Assembly: GCA_037903355.1 (NCBI GenBank)
Contig: JBAJFE010000034.1
Span: 434,001 to 498,000, forward strand
Length of the DNA stretch: 64,000 nt
Reading direction: 5' to 3'
Origin: Trichuris trichiura
Lineage: Eukaryota; Nematoda; Enoplea; Trichinellida; Trichuridae
The translations under genes were made by a program, and so were the position numbers. This document shows, one piece after another, positions 10,882 to 22,615 of this stretch. A model generated the notes under the pieces. That model was not told the origin of the DNA, searched no databases, and saw only the letters and a program-made list of their open reading frames with translations. The number at the start of each line of letters is the position of its first letter. The first letter of the stretch is position 1.

Positions 10882-12540
10882 TTTTAAATAATATGTACAA
10901 CGCCCGTCACGAAGTGTGAGTTTAAAAATTTAGAAATTGCCTGTGCAGCGCTCTAAGACACGCTTGGTTCCATGTAATGACATGTAGGATGTCCTTCAGC
11001 GAGTTCATTGACTTTTAAATTATTCATGACCATCTCATCATTCAAGCTTCTTTAAACTCTCCACCTTAAAATGCTGAATGAAATGCAAGTATTTAGTGCA
11101 CAAAGACGAGTGCTTGCAGACAGCGGCACCCGGGAAATGTCCGCCGCCTTGCTCTAATTGAGTCTTTATCAACGTTTTTATCGGACCAAAATTGCGCTGT
11201 ATTAAAAACCAGGGACTATCTACAACGGTATAGGCAACTGTAGGGTTACCTATTTCAGAGAAAGTGGCTAAACACAGTGCCCCATAGGCTCAAGCAACAC
11301 CAAGCAAACCTAACAACATAATAGAAAGCATAAATAACTAAATAAGAACTGCGGACTTCGATTGTGGAAGCCAGTAAAAAAGATGCCAACAGTGCCGTGA
11401 CTGGATGCAGCTTTCTTTATTCATGAAAACAATCTACAATGCGTCAGCAACGGCATTTTGAGATGTGAAAGTCGATGGAAAACAGGATCCAGTAAGCAAC
11501 TGATTTGAATTTTGCCATCGCACTGAAGCATTCCAAATGAGATTTTAAGTCAAGAGGTGAAAATGCTAATTTTGTTTTTCGTTATTGGTCCTTCAGTTTT
11601 ACTTATTTAGCCTTAAATTTATTTGTTTGAGCCGTAAGCAAAGCCTCATATCATCAGCCCAAAGAAAGAAAGAATTGCTGAAAAGAAGATGGAAAGATCA
11701 AGGTTTGATACGCTTATATGAAAATACTAGAATGGAGGACGGTGACTCTTCTGGTAGTTCGAATTCAGTCTATCGTGGGGAACTGCCACGATGCTGCTAT
11801 GTCGTGGATACTCAGACAGTACGTGTTCAGCTGCTCAACTCTGCGAATAGCTACACTGTCTCGACATCATTGCTCACCCGTGGATCGCTGTCTGAACGTC
11901 CATCATCTCACGTATGGGACACAAAAGACACCATTGCTTCCCGGCCTTAGTTTTTGTAATCCGTATGTCTAGTCAACAGAGCAAGAGGAACAAGGAGTGG
12001 ATATATCTATACACCACGCGGCGTCCATTGTGGGAATTTACATGAGGGAGGTGTCAAAGCTTATCCGCCATGTCTGTGCGGGAGAAAACTTCTCATGTAC
12101 TGCGATGAAGGTTACGAGACGTCAGATCATTGCTCATGCTGACAATGTTCGCAATATTCTAGAATGGAAATGGGCACAGAGAAGAGTATATCATGGATCG
12201 CTGTCCATTCGTTTCATCAACGGAAGCCCAACGAGTAAATATCTCGTTTGCACACTACATCAGAGCATACCATCGTCTTTGTAGAGATGATCTTGGCAGG
12301 TTCTTACAACGTGTCAGCTACAGCACTTTCCAGGATGAATGCATCATGTAGAAAAATTCTATCATTCGATAAATGAAAGGAACCGTACAGTGCAGGCGGA
12401 AACTGAACAGAACTACAAAAATCAACGTAACTTGACAAACTTGACCAAATCTGACGATAATCTGCAAACCTAAAAGGAACCCAAGACTATACGCGAAACA
12501 GAACAGCACCTTGTGAGTCCATATAGAAAACCCTTGAAAA
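10882..12540. other. macrosatellite unit 1 segment without recognised gene
   Basis: Contains small ORFs (11585-11950, 11997-12284) repeated in units 2 (18517-18882, 18929-19216) and 3 (25437-25757, 25849-26136). Their products match no family I know. A frame here includes YCDEGYET, faintly like a sushi-domain motif, but with no proper cysteine spacing. A short stretch (11241-11345) is replaced by a shorter sequence in unit 2 (near 18230-18275). Confidence 0.4.
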
Positions 12541-12578
12541 GGAACTGCATTTCTGTATATACGCAAACGCAACCGATG

Positions 12579-12777
12579 TGAACATGTTTGAACATGTCTG
12601 AACATGATTGAACATGAACGAACATGAGTGAACATGTTCAAACATGATTGAACATGAACGAACATGATTGAACAGGATCGAACATGTCTGAACAGGAGTG
12701 AACAAGATTGAACATGTTCGTTCATGTCTGAACAGGAATGAACAAGATTGAACATGTTCGTTCATGTCTGAACATGA
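12579..12777. repeat. decamer minisatellite GAACATGNNN, unit 1 array A
   Basis: About twenty contiguous 10-bp repeats in strict register: GAACATGTTT, GAACATGTCT, GAACATGATT, GAACATGAAC, GAACATGAGT and so on. A few carry GAACAGG or GAACAAG, and two are inverted-looking, GTTCATGTCT. It reads as repetitive HVQSCS-type peptides on the minus strand, but nothing supports translation. Confidence 0.9.
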
Positions 12778-13003
12778 TTACCTTGGCAGTGGAATTGGAA
12801 GTGATATTGTAGCGAACCGTCGTTACGAGAGAGGTTCCACCCAACGAGGACGCAGGATACACGCTACGAGGGGTCGCTCAAACGTTTACTTTCTCTCAGG
12901 CGACGCGAACTCATCACAGCGACCAACCGACTCGCTCACTCGTCTGTCACACTCTGACTTCTGCATGAACTGCATTTCTGTATATACGCAAACGCAACCG
13001 ATG

Positions 13004-13203
13004 TGAACATGTTTGAACATGTCTGAACATGATTGAACATGAACGAACATGAGTGAACATGTTCAAACATGATTGAACATGAACGAACATGATTGAACAG
13101 GATCGAACATGTCTGAACAGGAATGAACAAGATTGAACATGTTCGTTCATGTCTGAACAGGAATGAACAAGATTGAACATGTTCGTTCATGTCTGAACAT
13201 GAT
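13004..13203. repeat. decamer minisatellite, unit 1 array B
   Basis: Second copy of the decamer array, produced by a tandem duplication of about 424 bp (12541-12964 and 12965-13388) that also duplicates the unique segment beginning ATTACCTTGGCAGTGG. Confidence 0.9.
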
Positions 13204-13819
13204 TACCTTGGCAGTGGAATTGGAAGTGATATTGTAACGAACCGTCGTTACGAGAGAGGTTCCACCCAACGAGGACGCAGGATACACGCTACGAGGGGTC
13301 GCTCAAACGTTTACTTTCTCTCAGGCGACGCGAACACAACACAGCGACCAACCGACTCGCTCACTCGTCTGTCACACTCTGACTTCTGTCCCCTAGTCAC
13401 CGCTGGAGACTATCGTAGCCCTAAGCTGAAAATCGTTTCGGCTGGCCAGAGCTGGCAGGAATTGCTACAATATCAAGAATTGAACAAGTCGTAGAATGAA
13501 CAAAAAAATGTGGAATCCTTTCTCGAATGTCGGTGAAAAAGCTGATGAGTGAGCAGTCGATGAAAACATGAAAGAACACTTTTGCAGCTAAAAGAATCCT
13601 TAACTCTGCTACGTTAAATATTTTAAAATTACAAAATACGGTCAGGTTGTCGATAGCTGAACCTGCATACTTTTCTTATCGGTATTTGATTTTGGTCGCG
13701 GTGAATAATAGACGAAGAGTCGGTAATTCAACGCAAGCTGTCTCATTTCGCATCAAGGTAAGATTGAGATTGATAAATGCTGTGCGTTACAATGGTTTCA
13801 GCATTTTAGGGACAGAAGG

Positions 13820-14228
13820 TGTAGGAGCAGAGCTTCTTGCGACGATATACGACAGATGTAAGTCTTTTATTGAAAGGGTATCCTGGCTAACTTGGTGTAT
13901 ACGGTACAGAACAGCAATGGTGGTACGACAGCAGTACGACCAATTCGGCGACCCAAAACCATTCTCGCGACAGCCGTTTATATAGACCGCCGTTGCTCCC
14001 TACTTAGGCGAATGACCCTGGAGAGACCATGACCCATGGAAGGACAATAGTCCAGGGAGACAACAACGCGTAGGGACCGTGAACTCAAGCATGATGATAT
14101 TCTGCAAACCTGGGCACGGCTGTATAACAGGAGGGGGCCGCAGTCGCACCGCCCTACGGGTAGTCTTGGTTTAAGGCCATGCAAGGCCAAACCTCGGGTT
14201 GTTCACATCAGCGGTTGGTACAGGCACA
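13820..14228 (-). mobile_element. solo LTR in macrosatellite unit 1
   Basis: Inverted relative of the LTR at 6275-6684, 409 bp, with its own 5-bp duplication GAAGG at 13815-13819 and 14229-14233. It is an independent insertion of the same family that happened before the unit was amplified. Confidence 0.85.
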
Positions 14229-14555
14229 GAAGGGTTGGTTTTCTCTTGCTCTGATTTATGGAAGTACGGAGTTATAACCATTTTTTCTTTTCCATTTTTT
14301 TCATTGATTACTTGTTTTGATTATTCATCCTATAGCTGAGACTCTAACAGGTTTCATGTTCAAAACGATTCTGCACATGCTATAGAACAGTGCAATTTTG
14401 CACAGCAATTCTTTCTGCACAACAGAATTTCCGGTCTTTTGTGCCACGGCGGTGCCGGAAAAGTAAGGCAGCAACTTTAAAGGAGGTCAAGTGGGGATTA
14501 TTACGTAACCTGAACAATTGGTGACCTAGGCCATTGTTCTCTGCGCGCTGATGCG

Positions 14556-14980
14556 ATGCGTATTAGCAGAAGAACGCTGCACACCCGGAAACAGTTGCCC
14601 CTTCTGGCAACTGTTTCCAAGGGCGAGCTATAACGACGATGGCCATCGTGATCTGCCCTAGCCTAAGCCTAAACCTTAACATGACGCGTGTTCGTTGCTG
14701 CTGTTGGGTTATGCAGTTTTGACCGTGGCGCAAAGTAACGTTATTTAGCGATCATGCGCGATGCGTATTAGCGAAGGAAAGCTGCACACCTGGAAACAGT
14801 TGCCCGTTCAGGCAACTGTTTCCAAGGGCGAGCTATAACGACGACGGCCATCGTGATCTGCCCTAGCCTAAGCCTAAACCTTAACATAACGCGTGTTCGT
14901 TGCTGCTGTTGGGTTATGCAGTTTTGACCGTAACGCAAACCACAAGTAGCATAGCGCAAGGTAACGTTATTTAGCTATCA
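14556..14980. repeat. ~235-bp TTAGGC satellite, unit 2 (two monomers)
   Basis: Same monomer as in unit 1. Here both hairpins are perfect: GGAAACAGTTGCC pairs with GGCAACTGTTTCC across a 6-nt loop at 14587-14618 and again at 14792-14823. CCTAAG/CCTAAA hexamers lie about 35 bp downstream of each hairpin. Confidence 0.8.
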
Positions 14981-15761
14981 GTGAACACGCGAGCAATGAG
15001 TAACGCAAAAAGGGAAAAAGCATATGTACTGCTAACGCAGGCGCTCAGCCTGACGAAGGCGGCGCGTGGATTTCGCTGGAGGCGCATCCGACGGGTTCAC
15101 TCGGGTGTACCTAATCACGCAGAAGGCGTCAGTGCCTCCTTACGGTGCCTCTACTTGTCGATGGGAAGTTGTCGCTAGATCCCGGGACAGGCATAACGCA
15201 GAGTGAGATTTACCCTGTTTACCAAGGCACGCCTCAGCTCGGACAGTTGACCTGCGATGGTTTTCACGAATTCCTACACGACGTCTCAGCTTGAACACCT
15301 GCAGGCCCCATTGTGTTTCCCGTAACTTCAATGCATGCGCACCTGCTAAATTCCATGCTTTCACTAAACCTGACGATAACGTCCGTCCCGTTGTGCCGAT
15401 AACAACCATTTATTACGCTGTAGAGGCGCAGATTACGCTTCGAAGTAGCCGCTTCCACTTCCGGCGCCCTCGTAGCATACTAGACCCGAATCAATCACTA
15501 CTATTCTTCAGAAAGTTAGTAGAAGATAAACACTGGGATTGTTTTCTCGATTTTTACTTTAAACTGCCAGTGATTAATTGCTCCTTCGAAAACTGATACA
15601 CTCACTCACTGATACATTTAATGCACACTGCTGATGGGTCATATATGGTTCCAAAGGTCCGTTGGGAAAATGAGCTTCTCTGTATAGTAGGAAAGCGTGT
15701 CATATTTCTGCTACGAAATTCAAACAAACGCCCGAAGCAGCGCTGTCTCACTGCGATAACT

Positions 15762-17871
15762 GTAGTTGAACCTCGAGTAGCGTAAAAACAACGCCATTGT
15801 AATATTATGCATAAGGTTTTTTAGGGGATAAAATGTTTTCTGAAAATGGCGTCAATTCTAGTCTTGTGCTTGTTCCTACTACAAACATAAGCGACAAGGG
15901 CGGACTCTGCGCTAGCTACCCCACTCAGCATCTCCGAGCATTTCTCATTTAACATGCGCCTGACGTCCTCTTCCTTCAGCTTTTGTACCATTTCAGTTCC
16001 ATTGTCACTTTCCTCATCTGCGTCGTCTCCTGCACTACTTGTTTCTACGCTCATTTTCGTTTCGGTTAGTACAGATTGCAAGATTGCTTGTGGGTCCAGT
16101 TCGACAGAAGTGGCCACCTCATCATCTATTGCAACGAAATCTTCGAAATCTATTCCTTCAAACTCAGCCTCGCGAGTCGGACTATCAGGCTGGAGCTCGA
16201 CATTATCCTCTTCGTCTCTGACCAATTCAGTTCTCCTGAAGCATTTCCTTATTGCCTCCAGTTGAACCTTATTCCAGGAAGAGCTGATCCAAAGTACGGC
16301 GTCCAAAGCATTAATAGACGCAGCAATCGAAGTCGCTCCCACAGACAAACTGATGACTCCTGCTTTGCTAATGACTCACTACAGAAGCTGGATCCTGTAT
16401 TTCGCTTTAAATGTCTTAATTACTCCTTGATCTGGGGCCGGTTTTTGCAGGAAGTGTTTGGAGGCAGGAATTTCAACGTACGTTTCTGAGGTGCCCCACG
16501 CGCGGATGGCTCCGACGGTTTTTTACTACCAATAAGATCGAACGTTTCAGTAGCTTCATCTGTCGGTCGACACTTCTTACCCACTCCTCGAATATGCGGC
16601 TCTCATCCAGGCGCATTTATTTGATCTCCAAGTGACAGGGAGACCGTCAGGCCTCAAGCTTCTAAATACGTGGAATTTTGCTGATTTCCCAATGACCAAT
16701 GTCTTCAACTTCTCCCCAGTTGCGCTAGTGCAAAGAAGCACAGTGAAGCGTTCTTTGGAGAGCTTCCCGCTTTTGCATTTATCGCCTTTTAGTACAAGGC
16801 TTCTATGAGGCATAGCCTGAAAAACAAACCGCATTCATCAGCATTGAAAATGTCTTCCTCTTTGAAGCCATTGGCGAAACAACGAAACTTCGCGATGAAG
16901 TCTTCCAAGACCTCGGCAGGCACTTCGCTAGATTCGCCGCATAAGATTTTCTGAGAAGTCATATGACGGAGCTTGAACTTCTCGAGCCAACGGCTTGATG
17001 CTCAGGAACCTGTCAACCTGAATTCGAGGCGAATCTTCTAGAACGTTCCTTGACCATTGGGCCCGAGATCCGTGCATTAGCTGCTCTCATTTGCTTAAAC
17101 CAGTTTAACGCTGCTTCGCTTCGTCGAAGGAGGTTTTCCCGCTTTTTCGCTGCACATCTCCGCTTTCCTTTCACATCTTTTCAAGTACTCACGTTTACGT
17201 CTCTGGACGTTGCTAACGCTAGTCTTGCTGACATAGAACCGTTCCACTGTCTTCCTTTGACGGTTGGTTCAAAGAAAGTGTAAGATGCACTTTTTCCTTC
17301 AGTACCAACTCTCTCGAGTCTTTCCGTTCGGCCATAGTGCAAACTGTAACCAGCTTGGTAGCTATTACTGCGTAAGCCGGAATGTCTTTACTCGCAAAGT
17401 TACGTCATGCACGGGTACAGCAAAGCCAATGAATAGAATTGAGCTCGACGCGAACGAATACAAGTAGGCTCAATTCATCACATTTTGCACCATGGGAGAA
17501 TGCTGCCGACGCTTAGGTAGGAGGTCGTGTAACCAAGAAAACGCGGAAGCCGCGCCGGGAAGCATAAAAGAAGCATCGTCAAAGCGACGGAATCGGTTCC
17601 GTAAGCAGGAATCTCCAATGCACAGTAATGAAAAACTTCGCTACGTTGAGTAATAGCACATTGAGGCAATGACGGTTAACAGCTGCTAGCGACTGACACA
17701 CAGCAAACTAGCATTGCGTCCATATACCAGGTCACGGCTAAAGCGGTCAACTTCCCATTTACGGAGGTTGTCCTTGCGCTTATGAACGTGCGGACAAATC
17801 AACTGGTAAAAATTCGGTCATCCTAGGAGGTGGTCGACATATAGAGATGGTGAACTTAGGAGGTTCAACTG
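15762..17871 (-). mobile_element. Tigger-type transposon, macrosatellite unit 2
   Basis: Copy of the element in unit 1 at the equivalent place, with the same ends (AGTTGAACCTC at 15763; its complement ending 17871). Extra one-base indels relative to unit 1 occur near 16435-16490, 16600 and 16820. Confidence 0.7.
15821..17335 (-). pseudogene. Tigger transposase, unit 2
   Basis: Same pseudogene as in unit 1 with additional damage. The DDE core frame is open only over about 16577-16834, and the segment around 16435-16490 is rearranged by small indels. The C-terminal part 15821-16348 remains open and differs from unit 1 by a few residues. Confidence 0.8.
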
Positions 17872-19510
17872 TTTTAAATAATATGTACAACGCCCGTCAC
17901 GAAGTGTGAGTTAAAAAATTTAGAAATTGCCTGTGCAGCGCTCTAAGACACGCTTGCTTCCATGTAATGACATGTAGGATGTCCTTCTCCGAGTTCATTG
18001 ACTTTTAAATTATTCATGACCATCTCATCATTCAAGCTTCTTTAAACTCTCCACCTTAAAATGCTGAATGAAATGCAAGTATTTAGTGCACAAAGACGAG
18101 TGCTTGCAGACAGCGGCACCCGGGAAATGTCCGCCGCCTTGCTCTAATTGAGTCTTTATCAACGTTTTTATCGGACCAAAATTGCGCTGTATTAAAAACC
18201 AGGGACTATCTACAACGGTAAGGCAACTGTAGGGTTACATTTCAGAGATGGCTAAACTAAATAAGAAAGCATGAACTGAACTGCGGACTTCGATTGTGGA
18301 AGCCAGTAAAAAAGATGCCAACAGTGCCGTGACTGGATGCAGCTTTCTTTATTCATGAAAACAATCTACAATGCGTCAGCAACGGCATTTTGAGATGTGA
18401 AAGTCGATGGAAAACAGGATCCAGTAAGCAACTGATTTGAATTTTGCCATCGCACTGAAGCATTCCAAATGAGATTTTAAGTCAAGAGGTGAAAATGCTA
18501 ATTTTGTTTTTCGTTATTGGTCCTTCAGTTTTACTTATTTAGCCTTAAATTTATTTGTTTGAGCCGTAAGCAAAGCCTCATATCATCAGCCCAAAGAAAG
18601 AAAGAATTGCTGAAAAGAAGATGGAAAGATCAAGGTTTGATACGCTTATATGAAAATACTAGAATGGAGGACGGTGACTCTTCTGGTAGTTCGAATTCAG
18701 TCTATCGTGGGGAACTGCCACGATGCTGCTATGTCGTGGATACTCAGACAGTACGTGTTCAGCTGCTCAACTCTGCGAATAGCTACACTGTCTCGACATC
18801 ATTGCTCACCCGTGGATCGCTGTCTGAACGTCCATCATCTCACGTATGGGACACAAAAGACACCATTGCTTCCCGGCCTTAGTTTTTGTAATCCGTATGT
18901 CTAGTCAACAGAGCAAGAGGAACAAGGAGTGGATATATCTATACACCACGCGGCGTCCATTGTGAGAATTTACATGAGGGAGGTGTCAAAGCTTATCCGC
19001 CATGTCTGTGCGGGAGAAAACTTCTCATGTACTGCGATGAAGGTTACGAGACGCCAGATCATTGCTCATGCTGACAATGTTCGCAATATTCTAGAATGGA
19101 AATGGGCAAAGAGAGGAGTATATCATGGATCGCTGTCCATTCGTTTCATCAACGGAAGCCCAACGAGTAAATATCTCGATTGCACACTACATCAGAGCAT
19201 ACCATCGTCTTTGTAGAGATGATCTTGGCAGGTTCTTACAACGTGTCAGCTACAGCACTTTCCAGGATGAATGCATCATGTAGAAAAATTCTATCATTCG
19301 ATAAATGAAAGGAACCGTACAGTGCAGGCGGAAACTGAACAGAACTACAAAAATCAACGTAACTTGACAAACTTGACCAAATCTGACGATAATCTGCAAA
19401 CCTAAAAGGAACCCAAGACTATACGCGAAACAGAACAGCACCTTGTGAGTCCATATAGAAAACCCTTGAAAAGGAACTGCATTTCTGTATATACGCAAAC
19501 GCAACCGATG

Positions 19511-19689
19511 TGAACATGTTTGAACATGTCTGAACATGATTGAACATGTTCAAACATGATTGAACATGAACGAACATGATTGAACAGGATCGAACATGTC
19601 TGAACAGGAGTGAACAAGATTGAACATGTTCGTTCATGTCTGAACAGGAATGAACAAGATTGAACATGTTCGTTCATGTCTGAACATGA
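19511..19689. repeat. decamer minisatellite, unit 2 array A (shortened)
   Basis: Same array as unit 1 array A but about two repeats shorter, a deletion in the GAACATGAAC/GAACATGAGT part. Confidence 0.9.
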
Positions 19690-19915
19690 TTACCTTGGCA
19701 GTGGAATTGGAAGTGATATTGTAGCGAACCGTCGTTACGAGAGAGGTTCCACCCAACGAGGACGCAGGATACACGCTACGAGGGGTCGCTCAAACGTTTA
19801 CTTTCTCTCAGGCGACGCGAACTCATCACAGCGACCAACCGACTCGCTCACTCGTCTGTCACACTCTGACTTCTGCATGAACTGCATTTCTGTATATACG
19901 CAAACGCAACCGATG

Positions 19916-20115
19916 TGAACATGTTTGAACATGTCTGAACATGATTGAACATGAACGAACATGAGTGAACATGTTCAAACATGATTGAACATGAACGAAC
20001 ATGATTGAACAGGATCGAACATGTCTGAACAGGAATGAACAAGATTGAACATGTTCGTTCATGTCTGAACAGGAATGAACAAGATTGAACATGTTCGTTC
20101 ATGTCTGAACATGAT
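19916..20115. repeat. decamer minisatellite, unit 2 array B
   Basis: Same length and repeat order as unit 1 array B. Confidence 0.9.
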
Positions 20116-20731
20116 TACCTTGGCAGTGGAATTGGAAGTGATATTGTAACGAACCGTCGTTACGAGAGAGGTTCCACCCAACGAGGACGCAGGATACACG
20201 CTACGAGGGGTCGCTCAAACGTTTACTTTCTCTCAGGCGACGCGAACACAACACAGCGACCAACCGACTCGCTCACTCGTCTGTCACACTCTGACTTCTG
20301 TCCCCTAGTCACCGCTGGAGACTATCGTAGCCCTAAGCTGAAAATCGTTTCGGCTGGCCAGAGCTGGCAGGAATTGCTACAATATCAAGAATTGAACAAG
20401 TCGTAGAATGAACAAAAAAATGTGGAATCCTTTCTCGAATGTCGGTGAAAAAGCTGATGAGTGAGCAGTCGATGAAAACATGAAAGAACACTTTTGCAGC
20501 TAAAAGAATCCTTAACTCTGCTACGTTAAATATTTTAAAATTACAAAATACGGTCAGGTTGTCGATAGCTGAACCTGCATACTTTTCTTATCGGTATTTG
20601 ATTTTGGTCGCGGTGAATAATAGACGAAGAGTCGGTAATTCAACGCAAGCTGTCTCATTTCGCATCAAGGTAAGATTGAGATTGATAAATGCTGTGCGTT
20701 ACAATGGTTTCAGCATTTTAGGGACAGAAGG

Positions 20732-21140
20732 TGTAGGAGCAGAGCTTCTTGCGACGATATACGACAGATGTAAGTCTTTTATTGAAAGGGTATCCTGGCT
20801 AACTTGGTGTATACGGTACAGAACAGCAATGGTGGTACGACAGCAGTACGACCAATTCGGCGACCCAAAACCATTCTCGCGACAGCCGTTTATATAGACC
20901 GCCGTTGCTCCCTACTTAGGCGAATGACCCTGGAGAGACCATGACCCATGGAAGGACAATAGTCCAGGGAGACAACAACGCATAGGGACCGTGAACTCAA
21001 GCATGATGATATTCTGCAAACCTGGGCACGGCTGTATAACAGGAGGGGGCCGCAGTCGCACCGCCCTACGGGTAGTCTTGGTTTAAGGCCATGCAAGGCC
21101 AAACCTCGGGTTGTTCACATCAGCGGTTGGTACAGGCACA
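20732..21140 (-). mobile_element. solo LTR in macrosatellite unit 2
   Basis: Copy of the unit 1 solo LTR carried along by tandem amplification; same GAAGG flanks. Confidence 0.85.
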
Positions 21141-21464
21141 GAAGGGTTGGTTTTCTCTTGCTCTGATTTATGGAAGTACGGAGTTATAACCATTTTTTCT
21201 TTTCCATTTTTTTCATTGATTACTTGTTTTGATTATTCATCCTATAGCTGAGACTCTAACAGGTTTCATGTTCAAAACGATTCTGCACATGCTATAGAAC
21301 AGTGCAATTTTGCACAGCAATTCTTTCTGCACAACAGAATTTCCGGTCTTTTGTGCCACGGCGGTGCCGGAAAAGTAAGGCAGCAACTTTAAAGGAGGTC
21401 AAGTGGGGATTATTACGTAACCTGAACAATTGGTGACCTAGGCCATTGTTCTCTGCGCGCTGAT

Positions 21465-21835
21465 GCGATGCGTATTAGCAGAAGAACGCTGCACACCCGG
21501 AAACAGTTGCCCCTTCTGGCAACTGTTTCCAAGGGCGAGCTATAACGACGATGGCCATCGTGATCTGCCCTAGCCTAAGCCTAAACCTTAACATGACGCG
21601 TGTTCGTTGCTGCTGTTGGGTTATGCAGTTTTGACCGTGGCGCAAAGTAACGTTATTTAGCGATCATGCGCGATGCGTAGCTATAACAATGACGGCCGAT
21701 CGTGATCTGCCCTAGCCTAAGCCTAAACCTTAACATAACGCGTGTTCGTTGCTGCTGTTGGGTTATGCAGTTTTGACCGTAACGCAAACCACAAGTAGCA
21801 TAGCGCAAGGTAACGTTATTTAGCTATCAGTGAAC
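21465..21835. repeat. TTAGGC satellite, unit 3 (second monomer internally deleted)
   Basis: The first monomer is intact with its hairpin. The second has lost about 80 bp including the hairpin, joining GATGCGTA directly to GCTATAAC near 21680, while its hexamer run is kept. Confidence 0.75.
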
Positions 21836-22615
21836 ACGCGAGCAATGAGTAACGCAAAAAGGGAAAAAGCATATGTACTGCTAACGCAGGCGCTCGACGA
21901 AGGCGGCGCGTGGATTTCGCTGGAGGCGCATCCGACGGGTTCACTCGGGTGTACCTAATCACGCAGAAGGCGTCAGTGCCTCCTTACGGTGCCTCTACTT
22001 GTCGATGGGAAGTTGTCGCTAGATCCCGGGACAGGCATAAGGCAGAGTGAGATTTACCCTGTTTACCAAGGCACGCCTCAGCTCGGACAGTTGACCTGCG
22101 ATGGTTTTCACGAATTCCTACACGACGTCTCAGCTTGAACACCTGCAGGCCCCATTGTGTTTCCCGTAACTTCAATGCATGCGCACCTGCTAAATTCCGT
22201 GCTTTCACTAAACCTGACGATAACGTCCGTCCCGTTGTGCCGATAACAAGCATTTATTACGCTGTAGAGGCGCAGATTACGCTTCGAAGTAGCCGCTTCC
22301 ACTTCCGGCGCCCTCGTAGCATACTAGACCCGAATCAATCACTACTATTTTTCAGAAAGTTAGTAGAAGATAAACACTGGGATTGTTTCCTCGATTTTTT
22401 CATATTTTTACTTTAAACTGCCAGTGATTAATTGCTCCTTCGAAAACTGATACACTCACTCACTGATACATTTAATGCACACTGCTGATGGGTCATATAT
22501 GGTTCCAAAGCTCCGTTGGGAAAATGTGCTTCTCTGTATAGTAGGAAAGCGTGTCATATTTCTGCTACGAAATTCAAACAAACGCCCGAAGCAGCGCTGT
22601 CTCACTGCCATAACT

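Noticed and set aside
12487..13190. ORFs of repeated HVRSCSIMF-type peptides on the minus strand
   Set aside because: They are translations of the decamer repeat in several frames at once; no start context, homologue or other gene signal.
12579..13203. CRISPR-like array
   Set aside because: 10-bp contiguous repeats without spacers in a eukaryotic genome; not a CRISPR.
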